From Choricystis sp. odSpoLacu1 (taxonomy: Eukaryota > Chlorophyta > Trebouxiophyceae), in NCBI GenBank assembly GCA_958009055.1, contig OY253658.1:372001-436000 (forward strand): a DNA stretch of 64,000 bases, given 5' to 3'. How positions within the stretch are numbered: position 1 is the stretch's first letter; each line of letters starts with the position of its first letter. This document shows positions 21,845 to 33,463 of this stretch, piece by piece. A program made the position numbers and the translations under genes. The notes beneath the pieces were generated by a model that saw only the letters and a list, made by a program, of their open reading frames with translations, searched no databases and was not told where the DNA came from.

Positions 21845-22824
21845 GAGCCTACCTTTTTTGTGTTTTTGTGCTGTGTTTTGTGTACCACATTTTCCCTCCC
21901 CAAACCGGCAAGCGAAGGGTTTTCGAGCCGCCCCTTCCGGGCGCTCCCCTGCCGCGCCCTCCCCCCCCCCGCTTGCCCACCAAACCAACCACACCACCCC
22001 CTCCTTCCCCCACACTGTGGACCCGGTCCTCCCGACCGTGGCTTCCGTCTTTTATGTTTGTTTGTTTGTGTGTGTGTGTGTGTTTTGTGGTGCGCCCGTT
22101 TTTTGTGTGTGTGTGTGCCGGCCGACTCGGTGTGTGTGTGGGGGGGTCCCCACCCTCCGGCACACACCACCACGCGGGGGAGAGAGGAACCAGGGCACAG
22201 TTTGCTTCGTGCGCGCGCGAGTTTTGTTTGAGAAAAAAAAAAACATTTTTTTTTTTTTCGGACGCACGCGGCGGCGGCAGCGGACTCCTTTCCCCGCTGC
22301 GTGTTTTTTTTTTTGGGTCACGGCAGCGCCGACCCCCCTCCCTCCCCTTCGACGACGTGATTTTGTTTTGGTGTGCTGTTGCTGCGTTCCCCCCCCCCTC
22401 CCTCACAATTTTGCGTGGCGCCTCCCGCGCCCGTTTTTTTTGCGCGCACACACACTCAACTCCCTTTTTGCATTTTTGATTCGCATCCGTCGCTTCGCCC
22501 CCCTTGGTTTTTTTGTTTGCTGCTGCTGCACCAAATCCCTTTTGTCCCTCCCCTTTCACTTTCTCCTCTGTTTCCCCAGTTGCGCTGGCTGTGCACACTT
22601 TTTTGTTTGGTTTTCAACTCTCGGCACTTCCTGCCCCCCCTTTTTGGCCTAAAACCACACTTTTCCCCCATGTTAGAAGAACAACAACAAAAATTTTAGA
22701 CGATGATGAACAGAAACGCGGTGGGAGCAGGGGTTGGTTTGGGGAAAGAAGGAAGAAAAACAGGTCTCTCGCTCTCTCACTCTCTCAAAGCAAAAAAACA
22801 ACCTCTTTCACACACCCCAAAACC
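21845..22824. other. Long spacer before CstF77
   Basis: About 980 bases rich in T and C runs (T8-T10 tracts at about 22233-22258 and 22304-22314, C9-C11 tracts at about 21960-21971 and 22389-22398) and TG repeats (22066-22136). It lies between two + strand genes. I found no credible ORF, tRNA or snRNA; presumably 3' UTR plus promoter. Confidence 0.4.
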
Positions 22825-25337
22825 ATGTCGCTGTCGGCGGCCCTGGACGCGGTGGAGGACCTGCCCGCCGACCTGGCTGCAGCGGTACGTGAGGAGAGGG
22901 AGAGAGAGAGGAGGGGGGCGTGCGGGCGAGCGGAGCCGGCTGCCGAATGTGTCGCCGGCCTGCGTGCTGGTCGCCTTCCGCCGCCCTCGTTTGCCGCTCT
23001 GCCTGGATAGCACACACACGCGGCTCTCTGCCACGCGTCCGAGGTGCGGGCGGCAGCCAAACTCACACGTCCCTTCCTCCCATCCCCATCCACACCCAGC
23101 TTGCCCCCGCCCGCGCCCGCCTCGACGCCGACCCGTGGGACGCGTCCGCCTGGGACGACGCCCTGACCGTCGTGGACTCTGCCTGCGCTGGTGGGAATGG
23201 GGCGGTGGCTCCCGCTGCCGCGACCACCCGCCTCGCTGTGCTCGACGTGTTTGCGGCCCGCTTCCCCACCTCCCCCGACGCCTGGCGCCGCGCCGCCGCC
23301 GCCCGGTCCGGCGACGCAGACGCCCTGAAAGCCCTCTACGCGCGCTGCCTGCTGTCCGTCCCCGACGCGGCGCTTTGGCGAGGCTATGTCTCTTTTGTCG
23401 TCGACGGCAACGCGCCGCGCGGAGGCGACGGCGCGCAAGAGTCGCGCGCCGCCTTCGAGTACGCCCTCCGCGCCGTCGGCACCGACGCCCGGGCCGCCCC
23501 ACTGTGGCAGGACTACATATCCTACCTGTCCAGGCCGCTGCCCGGGTCGCCCCTGTTTGTGGCGCTCTTTGGCGCGGCCCCCGGCCAAGAAGCGTCTGCG
23601 CGCGCGGCCGCCCTGCGCTCAGCCTACCAGCGCGCCCTGACCGTCCCCTCCCCCGCGCTGGAGGGCCTGTGGCGCGCGTATGAAGGGTTTGAGGGGGGCG
23701 TGGCGGACAGGGCGCTGGGCAAGCGCGCGGTGGACGAGTGGCGGCCGCGCGTCGCGGCGGCAAAAACCGCGTGGAGGGAGAGGGAAAGGTTGGCCGCACC
23801 TTTAGTCTCTGGGCCGGCATCAACCGTCTTGCCTTTGCCCCCCGGCCGGGGCGGCCCCGCCCAAGCCGCCGCTGCCGCCGCCTGGCGGTCCCTCATCGCC
23901 TGGGAAGCTTCCAACCCTCAATCCCTCGACCCTCCCGCCCTGGCCGCCCGCGTCAGCCTTGCTCACGCCCAGTGCTTGCTGCAACTAGCCCACTACCCGC
24001 ACAACTGGCTGGACGCCGCCTCCTGGCACGCGGGGCCGGGAGGGGACGTGGCTGCCGCGCGCGCGCTGTTGGCTCGCGGGCGCGCCATCCTGCCCTCCTC
24101 CCCCCTCCTCCTCCTCGCGTCCGCCGACCTGGAGGAGGACGCGGGGGATGATGCTGCTGCCAAAGCGCTGTATGAAGGCGCGGTGGGGGGGCTGGCTCCT
24201 GATGGTGAGGGTGCGGGAGGCGCGGGGCTGTCGCCCGCGGCCACGCCAGCGTCGGCGGAAGGAGGTGGTGAAGCCACCGCCGCCGACGCGCCCACGCCGC
24301 CCACCACCCCCTTCACCCCCGCCGACGCCACCCTCATATGGATGCACTACATGCAGTTCGAGCGGCGGCGGGCGGGGGGAGGGCTGCGCGCCGCGAGGCG
24401 CGTGTTCATGCGTGCGCGCAAAGCACACACCACGACGTGGCACGCGTTTGCGGCTGCTGCCGCCCTCGAGTGGAACGCCGACCCCTCCCCCACCGTGCCC
24501 CGCAACATCTTTGAGCTGGGCATGCGCCGCTTTTCCACGGACGCCGGGTTTGTGCTGCGGTACGCGGGCTGGCTGCGCAGCGTGGGCGACGCCGCCAACG
24601 CGCGCGCCCTGTTCGCGAGGGCCCTCGCTGCGGGGGGCGCGGCGGCCGCCTCCACCGACGCAGACCCTGCCACCACGCTCCCCCTCGAAGGCGAAGCCAC
24701 CCTGTGGGACGGCTACATCGCGCTGGAGCGGCACGTCGGGGGCCCGGGCGCCGCGCGCGGCGCGGCCTCCCGCCGCGCGGCCGCCCTGGCCGCGCGCGCC
24801 GGCACAGCGGGCGGCGCCCCCCGCCCGCCGAGGCCGGGGGACGCGCTGCGCAGCGCGCTGGAGCGGTACTGCGTGGAGGGACTGTGGCCTGTGGGCGGGG
24901 GCGCCAGGACGGCGGCCGAAGTGGCGGCAGGGTTAAGGGAAGGCGACAGGGAGGGCGTGGTGGGGACGACCGCGCCTCCGCACCGCGCTGCCGCCACCGC
25001 CGCTCCCTCCACCCTGCCTCCCCGCCGGTCGCCCCCTCCGCGCGCGGGGCCGTCCCCTCCTCACGGCGGCCTGCCGCCTCCGCCGCGTGGTGGAGGGGGT
25101 GGGCCTCCCCCTCCGCCGCTGCGCCCACACCCGGCAGGGCCGCCCCCCGCAGTCGCGGCCCTGCTGGCCGACCTCCCCCCCCGCGAAGCAGTGCTGGCCG
25201 AGGGCGGCCCCCTGCCCGACGTTGACCGGCTGCTGGACGTGCTGCTGGCGGCGGGGCCGCCCCACAAGCGGGGGGCGGAGGGACCGCCGCCCGGCGGGGA
25301 CAGAGGGGGGCGGCGCGCGCGCGTCGGGTACGAGTGA
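22825..25337 (+). CDS. CSTF77: Cleavage stimulation factor subunit 77 (CstF77/Rna14), HAT repeats
   Basis: Exons 22825-22884 and 23100-25337, phase 0, 765 residues. HAT repeats run through the protein: DPWDASAWDDALTVVDSA, FPTSPDAWRRAAAARSGDA, LEGLWRAYEGFEGGVADRAL, WRSLIAWEASNPQSLDPPAL and ARVSLAHAQCLLQLAHYPHN. The last two match the CstF77 'WKKYIQWEKSNP...AYEQCLLVLGHHPDIW' block. Further on ATLIWMHYMQFERRRAG and IFELGMRRFSTDAGFVLRYA match the C-terminal HAT half. The Pro/Gly-rich tail then ends with a hydrophobic DVDRLLDVLLAAG, as in the CstF64-binding tail. It scaffolds the CstF complex, which binds the GU-rich element downstream of poly(A) sites. Length fits the family. Confidence 0.88.
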
Positions 25338-25617
25338 CTCGATGATTGTGTGTGTGGCGGCGAGGGAAGACCTCTTTTTTTGTCATGATGGTGTTGCAAA
25401 AAGGGAAAGAACAAGAATGAACGACAAGAGAGAGTGGGGGGGGTGGTGGTGGGGGGGGACGTTGGACGAAAAGAAAAAAAAAAAGAACACACACACCCTC
25501 CAGTTTTGTTTCGCCCCCGTGTGGGGAACACCCGGCGTTGTCTCTCTTCCCTCTCTCTCTCCACACACACACGTGCAACAGCGCGGGTGCCCTATGTTTC
25601 CTTCTTCCTCTCTCTCT

Positions 25618-26284
25618 TCACGCCTTGCGCGCGGGCGTGCGCGCCGACCGGCGCACCGCCGACGCGGGCGCGGCCGCCGCGGCGGGCGTCTTGCGGGCCG
25701 GCGTCTTGGCGGGCGTCTTCTTGGTGGGCGTCTTCTTGGGGGTGGTTTTCTTGGGGGTGACGGGCTGTGGGGTGGTGGTGGTGGGGGGGGTTGTGTGGAG
25801 GTGGAGCTCGCGCGCGCCGTGGTGGTTGGCGACGCGACAGAGAGCTGTTGCTCCGTGCCCGCTCTCTCTCGCCTGTGCGGCCGGGACGCCGTCACGCGGC
25901 ATCTCCTCCCGCTCCCCTCTTGCCGTGCCACAAACGACTCACCTCACCGGCGCCGCGCGTGCTGTGTGTGTAAAAGGAGAGTGGGGGGAGCGTGAGTATA
26001 CCTCCGTCGAACGCATGCCCATTCGCCGAATTCCGTCCCCCCACTCACCGAGACGACCGGCGCACAGTCTCGCCCGACGACGCCCGCACAAAGCGTGAAC
26101 CGCCAGACGCTTTAACGGTGGGGCGCGCGCGGGCCGCCACGGCCAGCAGGCCGACCACGCCGACCACCGCCGCGAGAGCAACAGCAGCGGGGCGAATCAG
26201 CTCTGCGTCGGACAGCGTAGACGGCACATCCACGGTGCGCAGGTGGGCGAGCAGGGTGTCCAGGTGGGATTTGAGGGCGTCCAT
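25618..26284 (-). CDS. Small single-pass membrane protein with a histone-H1-like basic tail
   Basis: Proposed exons 26049-26284, 25943-25961 (19 bases) and 25618-25764 join in phase and give 133 residues. The N-terminus (MDALKSHLDTLLAHLRTV) is an amphipathic helix, followed by one membrane helix near residues 32-52 (PAAVALAAVVGVVGLLAVAA), then a basic Ser/Arg stretch. The C-terminal 48 residues are Lys/Pro/Thr/Ala-rich with repeated TPKK, TPTKK, TPAK and TPARK units, ending RRSARTPARKA. The tail composition is that of linker-histone C-termini, which bind DNA, yet it is attached to a membrane segment. No family recognised. The micro-exon is inferred from splice signals and phase, so the middle of the protein is the least certain part. 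Confidence 0.55.
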
Positions 26285-26531
26285 GATTGATGTGTGTGTG
26301 GAGGAGGTGGGGGGCGAGACGGGGGGGGGGGGACAAGGAGATAAAAAAAAACACTGGAGATGTCTTTTGCGTTGCGAACGGCGGTTGCGACCGTTCGTTT
26401 TCTTTGGCCGACAGCCAGCTCCGACGAGCATAAAACAGGCACAAAACCCGCACACGCACAAGCACACACAAGTCGCCTCCCCCCACACACAAGATCAGAA
26501 AAACGAAAAAGGCCCTCCCCCCCCTTTCCTT

Positions 26532-29350
26532 TCACCGATGGTCCTCCGCCGCCGCCGCGCGCGCCGCCGCCAACGCCGCCGCGCGCGCGCGCGCCGCCCC
26601 CGCCCCCGAGTCCACCAACCCGCGCTCTTCACACAAGCAGTCCCACCGAAACCGCACCCTCAGGTTGGGTACGTTGGTGCGCTGGATGTCGTTGCCGGCG
26701 GGCCCTCCCTCCCAGTAGCGCGGGTGGACCCAGTGCGCTTTGACGGCGGGGGGGAAGCCCGAGTGCAGGACGCTGTTGCGCGCGACTTCGCACAGGTCGG
26801 TGGGGGACAGTTTCCACACTTTGGCGGCGACCGCGTACTCTTCGACCAGGGGTTCTTTGGTGAGGTGAATTTGGAGGGGGTCGTCCGTCGAGAGGGAGAC
26901 GGACAGGCCGCGTGCAAAAAAGGAGGGGAACGGGTTGCGGTGGTAGTCCAGGAAGAGCGAGTTGTTGGACAGGGGGGACATGCAGAGGCCGACCTGTGGA
27001 GTGTTGTGGGGTGGGGGTGTGGGGGTGTGGGAGGATGGAAGGGCACAAAAACAAAAGCATTCAACCCACCCCACCCACCACTACCACACCCTCTCTCACC
27101 TGCGCCAAATAGTACAGATACTGCAGCGGCATGCACTTCCTCAGGCCGATGCCGTGCGAAATGTTTTGGGCGAGCAGAAAGGCGGAAGCGAGGTGGTCGA
27201 CGTCGCCCGCCTCACCCGCGTGCGGGCGAAAGGCAAACGGAGCCAACCCCCTCGCCTCCCGCAGCTTGTTCAGCGTGTACAGGTTGGCAGTCACGTAGTA
27301 CGCATAGTACGCGTACGCCGGGTTGTGCGGGATGTTCCACGCGGCGGCAGGCGGCATGTGTTTCGCAGGGCGACGCTCGGGTTTGGACTCATCATCCACC
27401 ATGTCGAAGCCGACGACATGCCGCAAAAACAGGTGGAGCTGGGGATGGGACGCGGGGTTGAGGGTCACCTCAAACAGGGGGCCAAACACGTTGTCCAGGA
27501 GTTGGCCAAAGTTGTCGATGATGCCTTGCGCTTTGTAAACATCATACAGCCTCGGCAGCTGGATCAACCACACCACGTTGTCTGATGCGAGCCTGTTTTG
27601 GGCGACCCATGCGGCCAGCGTGTCCCACTCGACGCGTTTGCGGCCGTAGATGGAGACTCGGTACTCCGCGTGCTGATACTTGGACGCCTCCAAATCCGCA
27701 AACACTTCCGCCGTCAGTTCGGCCAGGTAGCGGCCGCGCAGCAGGTTGTCCTGCTTGATGAACACTTCGCGCAGGCGGGCCTGGCCGAACGGGTTGTACT
27801 TGAGGTTGAAGCGGTCGAAGCGGTGGAACGTGGCGCGGTCGGCGTGCATGTCCAGGGCGTCCACGTTCAGGGAGTGCGAGGTGAGGCGCAGGGAGGCGAA
27901 GACTTCGGCCAGGGTGAGGCACTTGCCGTCCCGGAAGATGACGACCTGGTGGAGGGGTGGGTGGGTGGACACAAACGAACGACCCTCCCGCGCCCCGCGC
28001 GCGCCCGCCCCTCCCCCTCGACCCCCACCACCACTCCATCCCGCACACCTCGTCCGGCTCCTTCCTCAGCTTGCTCTTGATGAAGCGCAGCAAGTGTTTC
28101 TGGTGCATGCAGGCAGAGTGGTGGACGTGGGTGTCCACCTTGCGCACGTTGTAAAAGTCGCGGTGGGGGGCACTCTTCTGCGCCAGGAACTCTTTGTCTG
28201 CGTTCAGCATGACGTGCAGGTTGAACTTTTGTTCCAGCAGGCCCAGGCGGTGGTGGGCGTGCGTCTTGACGGGGCCGGTGGCCGCGATTTTGAGGACGCG
28301 ATGCATGTCTGAAAAAAAATCGTTCGCCGTTCCCGGCGGCGCAAACACAGCTGCGCCACTGGCACGATCAGTGACTCTGTACACGCCATCCACCATGACC
28401 GCGTCGTAGGGGGCGACACCAGGGTCGTCCGACTCGCACCACTCAAAGGGGCGAGGGCCGGGGACGTCCGAGGGTTTCACCGCCTCGGGGGACGCGGCGG
28501 CCGACGGGTGGGCGGCGGGCGAGAACGCCCACTTGAGCCTCAAGTCCAGGCACTCGCGCAGCAGGCCGCACACGTCCTCCGTTTCTTCCGAGGGCAGGGG
28601 CTCGGGAGTGATCACACGGCAATACTGTTCCGCCGCGGCCGCCGCCTCAATGATGCGCCCCTCCGCGGCAGCATCATCTGCCGAGGCGACGGGGGCGGGT
28701 TCGGGCGGAGGGTGGGGCAGGGGAGGGGGCGCGCGTGGCAGCAGGGTCGTGGCACCATCGGGCGGCGGCGCGGACGCCGCCTCGCGCCGCCTCGGCAGCA
28801 GGCCCCCGCCATCCGCCTCGGACGCGGATTCAGGGGCGGGAGGAGGCGACAGGCCGCGCAGGCCTGCCGCGGGCGGGCCGCGGGGGGGGGGGCAGGGGGC
28901 CCTCGCCGGGCGGCCCGGGCGCGTGGGTTGACGCGCGGCGGCGGTGGTGGTGGCCGTGGCTGCCGCCGTCGGCGCCCCCGTCCCACCTCCACGATGCAGA
29001 CGCAGAGGGCGGCGTGATGGGGGAGCCCGCGTGGCCGTTGGCGCGGGACGGGCGGCGGCCGCGGGCGGGGGAGAGGGAGCTGTGGGTGGTGGTGGGGTCG
29101 ATGATACCTTCGTGTTCGCTCGCGCCCCATCGCCCCATCTCCCCGCCTGCGCGACTGAAAACCCCACACTCCTCCCCACTCCCTCCCCCCACACACAACC
29201 CACTCACCGGTCCCTGCGCCCACCCGCCCTCGCCCCCGCCCGCGCCGCCAGCGTGTACGCGAGCCCGACCCCCGCGAGCGCCGCGACGCCGACCGCCGCG
29301 CCCGCGGCAAAGGCGGCGGCGCGGGAGGAGGTGAGCGTGTCGGTGTGCAT
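26532..29350 (-). CDS. AMPD: AMP deaminase with N-terminal membrane anchor; one frame break
   Basis: Exons 29208-29350, 28049-29079, 27100-27945 and 26532-26993. Catalytic blocks are nearly identical to plant FAC1: [20 protein letters not shown] (zinc HxH), [65 protein letters not shown] and [20 protein letters not shown] (zinc Asp). The enzyme converts AMP to IMP in purine salvage and energy balance. Exon 1 contributes a membrane helix ([20 protein letters not shown]), as in plant AMPD. The low-complexity linker in exon 2 is broken by a one-base frame change in the G11 run at 28882-28892, outside the conserved domain. Corrected length is about 826 residues. Divergent from the PP2C gene, 183 bp between starts. 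Confidence 0.93.
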
Positions 29351-29533
29351 TGAGGATGGTGTGCGTGTGCGAGAAACAGGAGCGCGCTTGCGTGGGCTGT
29401 GCGCGCCCTTGACACAAAAAAACGCGTTGTGCATGAAACGTCGTCGTCACTTCTTTCTTCCCATCGAGGTGACCGCACTGGTGGTGCACAGAGCCGCGCC
29501 TTCAACAGCCACAGACACAACTCTCAATCCATC

Positions 29534-31742
29534 ATGCCCACCCCCGCCACGCTGGGCCGGCGCCCGCCGGCGCGCTGGGGGCAGGCGCCGTCGTGCGCCC
29601 GCATGCCGACCCGCCGCCAGGTGCGTGTGTGTTCGTGTTTGACGTGAGCAGACAGGGCAATCGCCCGCCAAGCTTGTGGTGATGCTTGGTGTGCGCGCTC
29701 AGGGGCGGGAAAGGGGGAGGGGGAAGGAGCGCGCCCGCGAAACAGCCGAAAAAACGCAGACAGCGGCACAGCGGGCGCGCCGTCGCTCGGTTGTCCACTT
29801 TCCGTGCCCCGTGCCACCGCCCACCCACTTGCATCCGCATCACACACAGCTGCCCATCACGGCCGCCCTGTTCCAGCGCGCGGTGCCGCCCCCCCCTCCA
29901 CCCCCCCCGCCGCCACCGCCCGCGTCGCCGGTCGGCGGTGTCGGCGCGGCCGTCCTCGCCGCCGCCGCCGCCCTGGCCGCCGTGGCGGTGGCGTCGGGAC
30001 GGCGGCGGTCGCAGCAGCTGGTGCCCGTGCTGCAGGGCGGGCCGGTGTCGACGCTGGCCCCTCCGCCGCCGCCGTCGCTCGGGGCGACGACGCGGGAGGG
30101 GCTGCTCGAGCTCGCTGCCGCGTCGGCCGCCGCCGCCCGCCAGCTGGCCGCCCAGGGGGGCGCTGACGCGCGCGTGGCTGAGCTGACCGCCACCGTGGAC
30201 GCGGCGCGCGCCGCGCTGCGGGAGCTGGAGCGGGAGGCGACGGCAGCAGCTGTGGCCGAGGCGCGCGCGCCCACCTCCTCCCCCCCTCCTTCCCTCGACG
30301 CCCTCGTCGCCGCCGCCCAGGCCGCCCTCTCCCCCGACGCTGCCGCGTCCCAAGCCCGCCTGCTGGGGGCGGCCGCCACCGCGGAGGCGCGCCTGCTGGC
30401 GCTGGAGGCGGCGGGAGGGGGTGGTGCGGCAGCTGGCGCCGGCGTCGACGCGGCCGCGGCAGAGCTGGCCGCCGCCGACGGCGCCCTGCACGACCTGCTC
30501 GTCGCCGCCCTCCCCCCCGACGCGCGGGCAGCGTTAGAAGCGGCCGCCGTGGACGCGGCTGCGGGGGCGGTGGATGCGGCCTGCTTGTTTGCCCCCGCGC
30601 GCGCCCCCTTGCAAGCGCGTGCGCGCGGCGCCGCGCTGCGCGCCAAGGCGGCCCAAGTGGCTGCTGAATTGACGGCAGAGGGCGCCCGCCCGGATGCGTC
30701 TGCCCCGCGGCTGGCCCACCTGCGCCGGCTGCGGGACACACTGGAGGCGGCGTTGTGGCGGGCGGACGCCGCGGCGGCGACGCCGCCGCTGCCGCGAGTC
30801 AAGACGGACGAGGCTGCAGCTGCCGCGTCCGTCGCCGCCGACCAGGTGGCGGCCGCCATCGCGTCGGTTGCGGAGCCTCCTGCCGCCCCCGCCACGCCGC
30901 CTCCGACCGCCCCCGCCCCCGCGCGCATGTCTCACCCCCCGGGCACCCTCCGCCTCGTCGCAGGCGCGGCGTCCATCCCCCACCCCGCCAAAGCGGACAC
31001 GGGGGGCGAGGACGCTCACTTTGTGCTGGCCACCGGCCTGGGCGGCGCCGGCGTCGCGGACGGTGTCGGCGGGTGGGCGGCGGAGGGGGTCGACCCTGCC
31101 CTTTTCTCACGCGCCCTCATGGCAGGCGCCGCCGCCTCCTTGCAGTCAGCCGCGACCACAGGGGACGAGGCCTGTGTGCGCACCGCCCTGGAGGCTGGCC
31201 ACGCGGCGACAGAGGGTGTGCTCGGCTCCTCCACTGCCGTCGTCGCCGCGCCGCGGTCCGGTGGCGCCATCGCGGTCGCCGTCCTGGGCGACTCCGGCTT
31301 CCGCCTCCTGCGCGGCGGCCGCCTGGCCCTCGCCTCCGACCCCCAGCAACACGCGTGGAACACGCCATTCCAGCTGGGGGCGCCCGGGTCGCAGGGCGGG
31401 GATGAGCCGTCGGCTGCTGACGTGTATGACATCGAGGCAGCCCCAGGAGACATCTTGATCCTGGCCACGGACGGCGTGCTGGACAACCTGTGGCCGGCCG
31501 AGATCGAGGGCGCGGTGGCCGGGGCGCTGCCGCCTGCCGACCGGTCGCCCGACGCGGCGGTCGCGGTCGCAGCTGCACTCGTCGAGGCCGCCGCCACCAA
31601 CGGCGCCGACCAAACCTACAAGTCGCCCTGGGTCGTGGAGGCGGCGGCGGCGGGGGTGCTGCCCTTCTGGATGGCGCTGCGGCCGAGGGGGGGGAAGCAG
31701 GATGATTGCACGGCGGTCGTCGCGTTTGTTGAGGAAGCGTGA
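29534..31742 (+). CDS. PTC7-type protein phosphatase 2C, probably organellar
   Basis: Exons 29534-29620 and 29850-31742, phase 0, 659 residues. The first 29 residues are Arg-rich (MPTPATLGRRPPARWGQAPS), consistent with an organelle presequence. A poly-Pro run, a hydrophobic Ala-rich segment (VGAAVLAAAAALAAVAVA) and about 300 residues of Ala-rich helical sequence follow. The C-terminal 240 residues hold the phosphatase: KADTGGEDAHFVLATGLG, GVADGVGGWAAEGVDPALFS, AIAVLGDSGFRLLRGG-like AVLGDSGFRLLRGGRL, GDILILATDGVLDNL and GGKQDDCTAVVAFVEE. The metal-binding Asp residues (GED, ADG, ATDG, QDD) are all present. The pattern matches PTC7/SPP-like PP2Cs such as plant plastid PBCP. Two C8 runs in the poly-Pro segment do not disturb the frame. 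Confidence 0.82.
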
Positions 31743-31884
31743 AGAGAATAAGAGAAAAAGTGGGCTTTTCACGGCCTCCCCCCTCTTCCCTCCGGAAAAC
31801 AGAGATTGGGTTGTGTGTTTGACTGTGTGCACTAGCTGTGGGTGGAGGTGTTGATACAAAGACAAAAAAGGAAAGTGTTTTTCT

Positions 31885-32337
31885 CTACTCATCCTTCTCG
31901 AGCCGTTCGTCCTCTAAAACGAAAATATAGATTAGCCCCCCCGCCAACAAAAAACCCGCCGCGGCTGTCAACCAGGTGAAGGACGTCAGGAAGGCGGCGC
32001 CCAGGGCGCGCTCCGTGCCGAGGGCGACGCCGAGGAGCGCGCGCTCTGCCGCGACAAAGCCCAAGACGAGGAGGCGGGGACCGAACACCAGGGCGCCCGC
32101 AGCCAGGGCAGACACGACCGCTTTCTCGCGCCCCGTCAGCACGGACCAGCGGGCCAGCAGGTTGGTGGGGGTGCGGGAGGGGCGGGCGTCGTCGTCGTCG
32201 TCGTCGGGGGTGGCGCGCGGTGGGTGGGGGGGGCGCGGTGCGAGGCGGTGAGGGGCGAAGCCGCGCCTCAAGGAGGGTGCTGCTGCGCGCGGTGGCTGTG
32301 GCCGCGCCAGCGGGCGTGGCAAGCGGCGGGCCAGCAT
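31885..32337 (-). CDS. Conserved-looking small plastid-type membrane protein, function unknown
   Basis: Single exon of 150 residues starting MLARRLPRPLARPQPPRAAA, an Arg/Ala-rich leader of organelle type. After an acidic Asp run come two hydrophobic segments, VVSALAAGALVFGPRLLVLG and LTAAAGFLLAGGLIYIFVLE, then a charged end (DERLEKDE). No family recognised. Its start lies 124 bp from the divergent mTERF-like gene, so the two may be co-expressed in the same organelle; that is inference. Confidence 0.65.
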   Translation of the reverse strand: MLARRLPRPLARPQPPRAAAPSLRRGFAPHRLAPRPPHPPRATPDDDDDDARPSRTPTNLLARWSVLTGREKAVVSALAAGALVFGPRLLVLGFVAAERALLGVALGTERALGAAFLTSFTWLTAAAGFLLAGGLIYIFVLEDERLEKDE

Positions 32338-32461
32338 TGTTTTTTGGTTTCGGCTGATTGTGGGAGGTCGTGAAAAAATGAAACTCACACCACCCGACGA
32401 CGGCGACTCGACGACACTTTTCTGCCCTCGTCAGCCCGCGCACACTCCCCACACCACGCCG

Positions 32462-33332
32462 ATGCGGGCCACCCTGCACAGGTGCGTGTCGTTTAGCGTG
32501 TCCGCGTCTCGACAATTGCGGGCAAGGAGAGAAGGGGGCGCGGCACGCCGCGCACGCGCACACCGAAGAGAGGCCGCCGATTTCTCTGCGACGGGGCGTC
32601 CCCCCGCCACCCCCCGCGCTCTCCCCCGTGTCCAATCGCCCACTGACATCACACCCTCCACACACACACACACACACAGCAGCGTCCCCACGCGCCCGCT
32701 CCTGCGCGCGGCGCGCACCCCCCCCCGCGCGCCGCGCCCCGGCCGCGCCGCGTGCCGAGGCCGACCCAGCCCCCCCCGCCCCCGCCGCCGCCCCCGCCCC
32801 CACCAACCTGGCCACCGCGGTCGGCGCCCCCACCGTCGGCGACCCGGACAACGACCCCCGCTGGCTGACGTACCAGGCGATGCTGGCCCTGGGGTGGCCG
32901 CTCGCGTGGTGCGACATCATTTTTGATCGTGTGTGCAAACTGTCGATCCAAGTCTCCCCCGCCCGCCTGTCCAACGTCATCAAGGTGATGCGGTGGGTGG
33001 GCGTGTCGGCGGACGATGTGTGCTACATGGCGGCGACGGCGCCCGGCATGCTGGGGCGCAACACAAAGGAGGAGCTGCTGCCCGTCCTGAAGCACGTGCG
33101 GTCCAAGATCGCGGGCAAGGGGTCGGTCGGGGCCGTGCTGCGGGACAACCCCAAGCTGCTGGAGTACACGTTTACGGAGGGAGGGGTGCTGGCGCGCGGG
33201 AACGCGCGCGCGTCGGTCGATGTTATCAACGGCCGGGCGGGCGTCTCGTTTTGGCGGGAGGGCGCCTCCTTTGGCGCGTCCCCGCTGTCCCCGTTTATGC
33301 CGACCGCGGAGCGGGCCAAGGCCAAGATGTGA
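32462..33332 (+). CDS. Short mTERF-like organellar protein; one frame break
   Basis: Exons 32462-32481 and about 32680-33332. Exon 1 is only 20 bases (MRATLH), and the leader SVPTRPLLRAARTPP is transit-peptide-like. The mature part has mTERF-style helices: VSPARLSNVIKVMRWVGVSA, DDVCYMAATAPGMLGRN, LLPVLKHVRSKIAGKGSVGA and VLRDNPKLLEYTFTEGG, the repeated 'G.s.eev...a...P.ll' pattern of about 30 residues. Only two or three repeats are present, so this is shorter than typical mTERFs (about 223 residues). These proteins bind organellar nucleic acids. The leader and the body are in frames that differ by +1, and the switch falls in the C9 run at 32718-32726. Confidence 0.6.
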
Positions 33333-33463
33333 TGGTGTGAGAGGGAGGAGATGTGTTTTGTGTGCGCCTTTGCTTTCCTTGCAAAAAACCGTGTGTGTTG
33401 TGTGTGTGTGTGCGTGTGTGTTGGAGCACTCTAAACCTCTCTCTCCCCTCTCTCTCTGCACCT

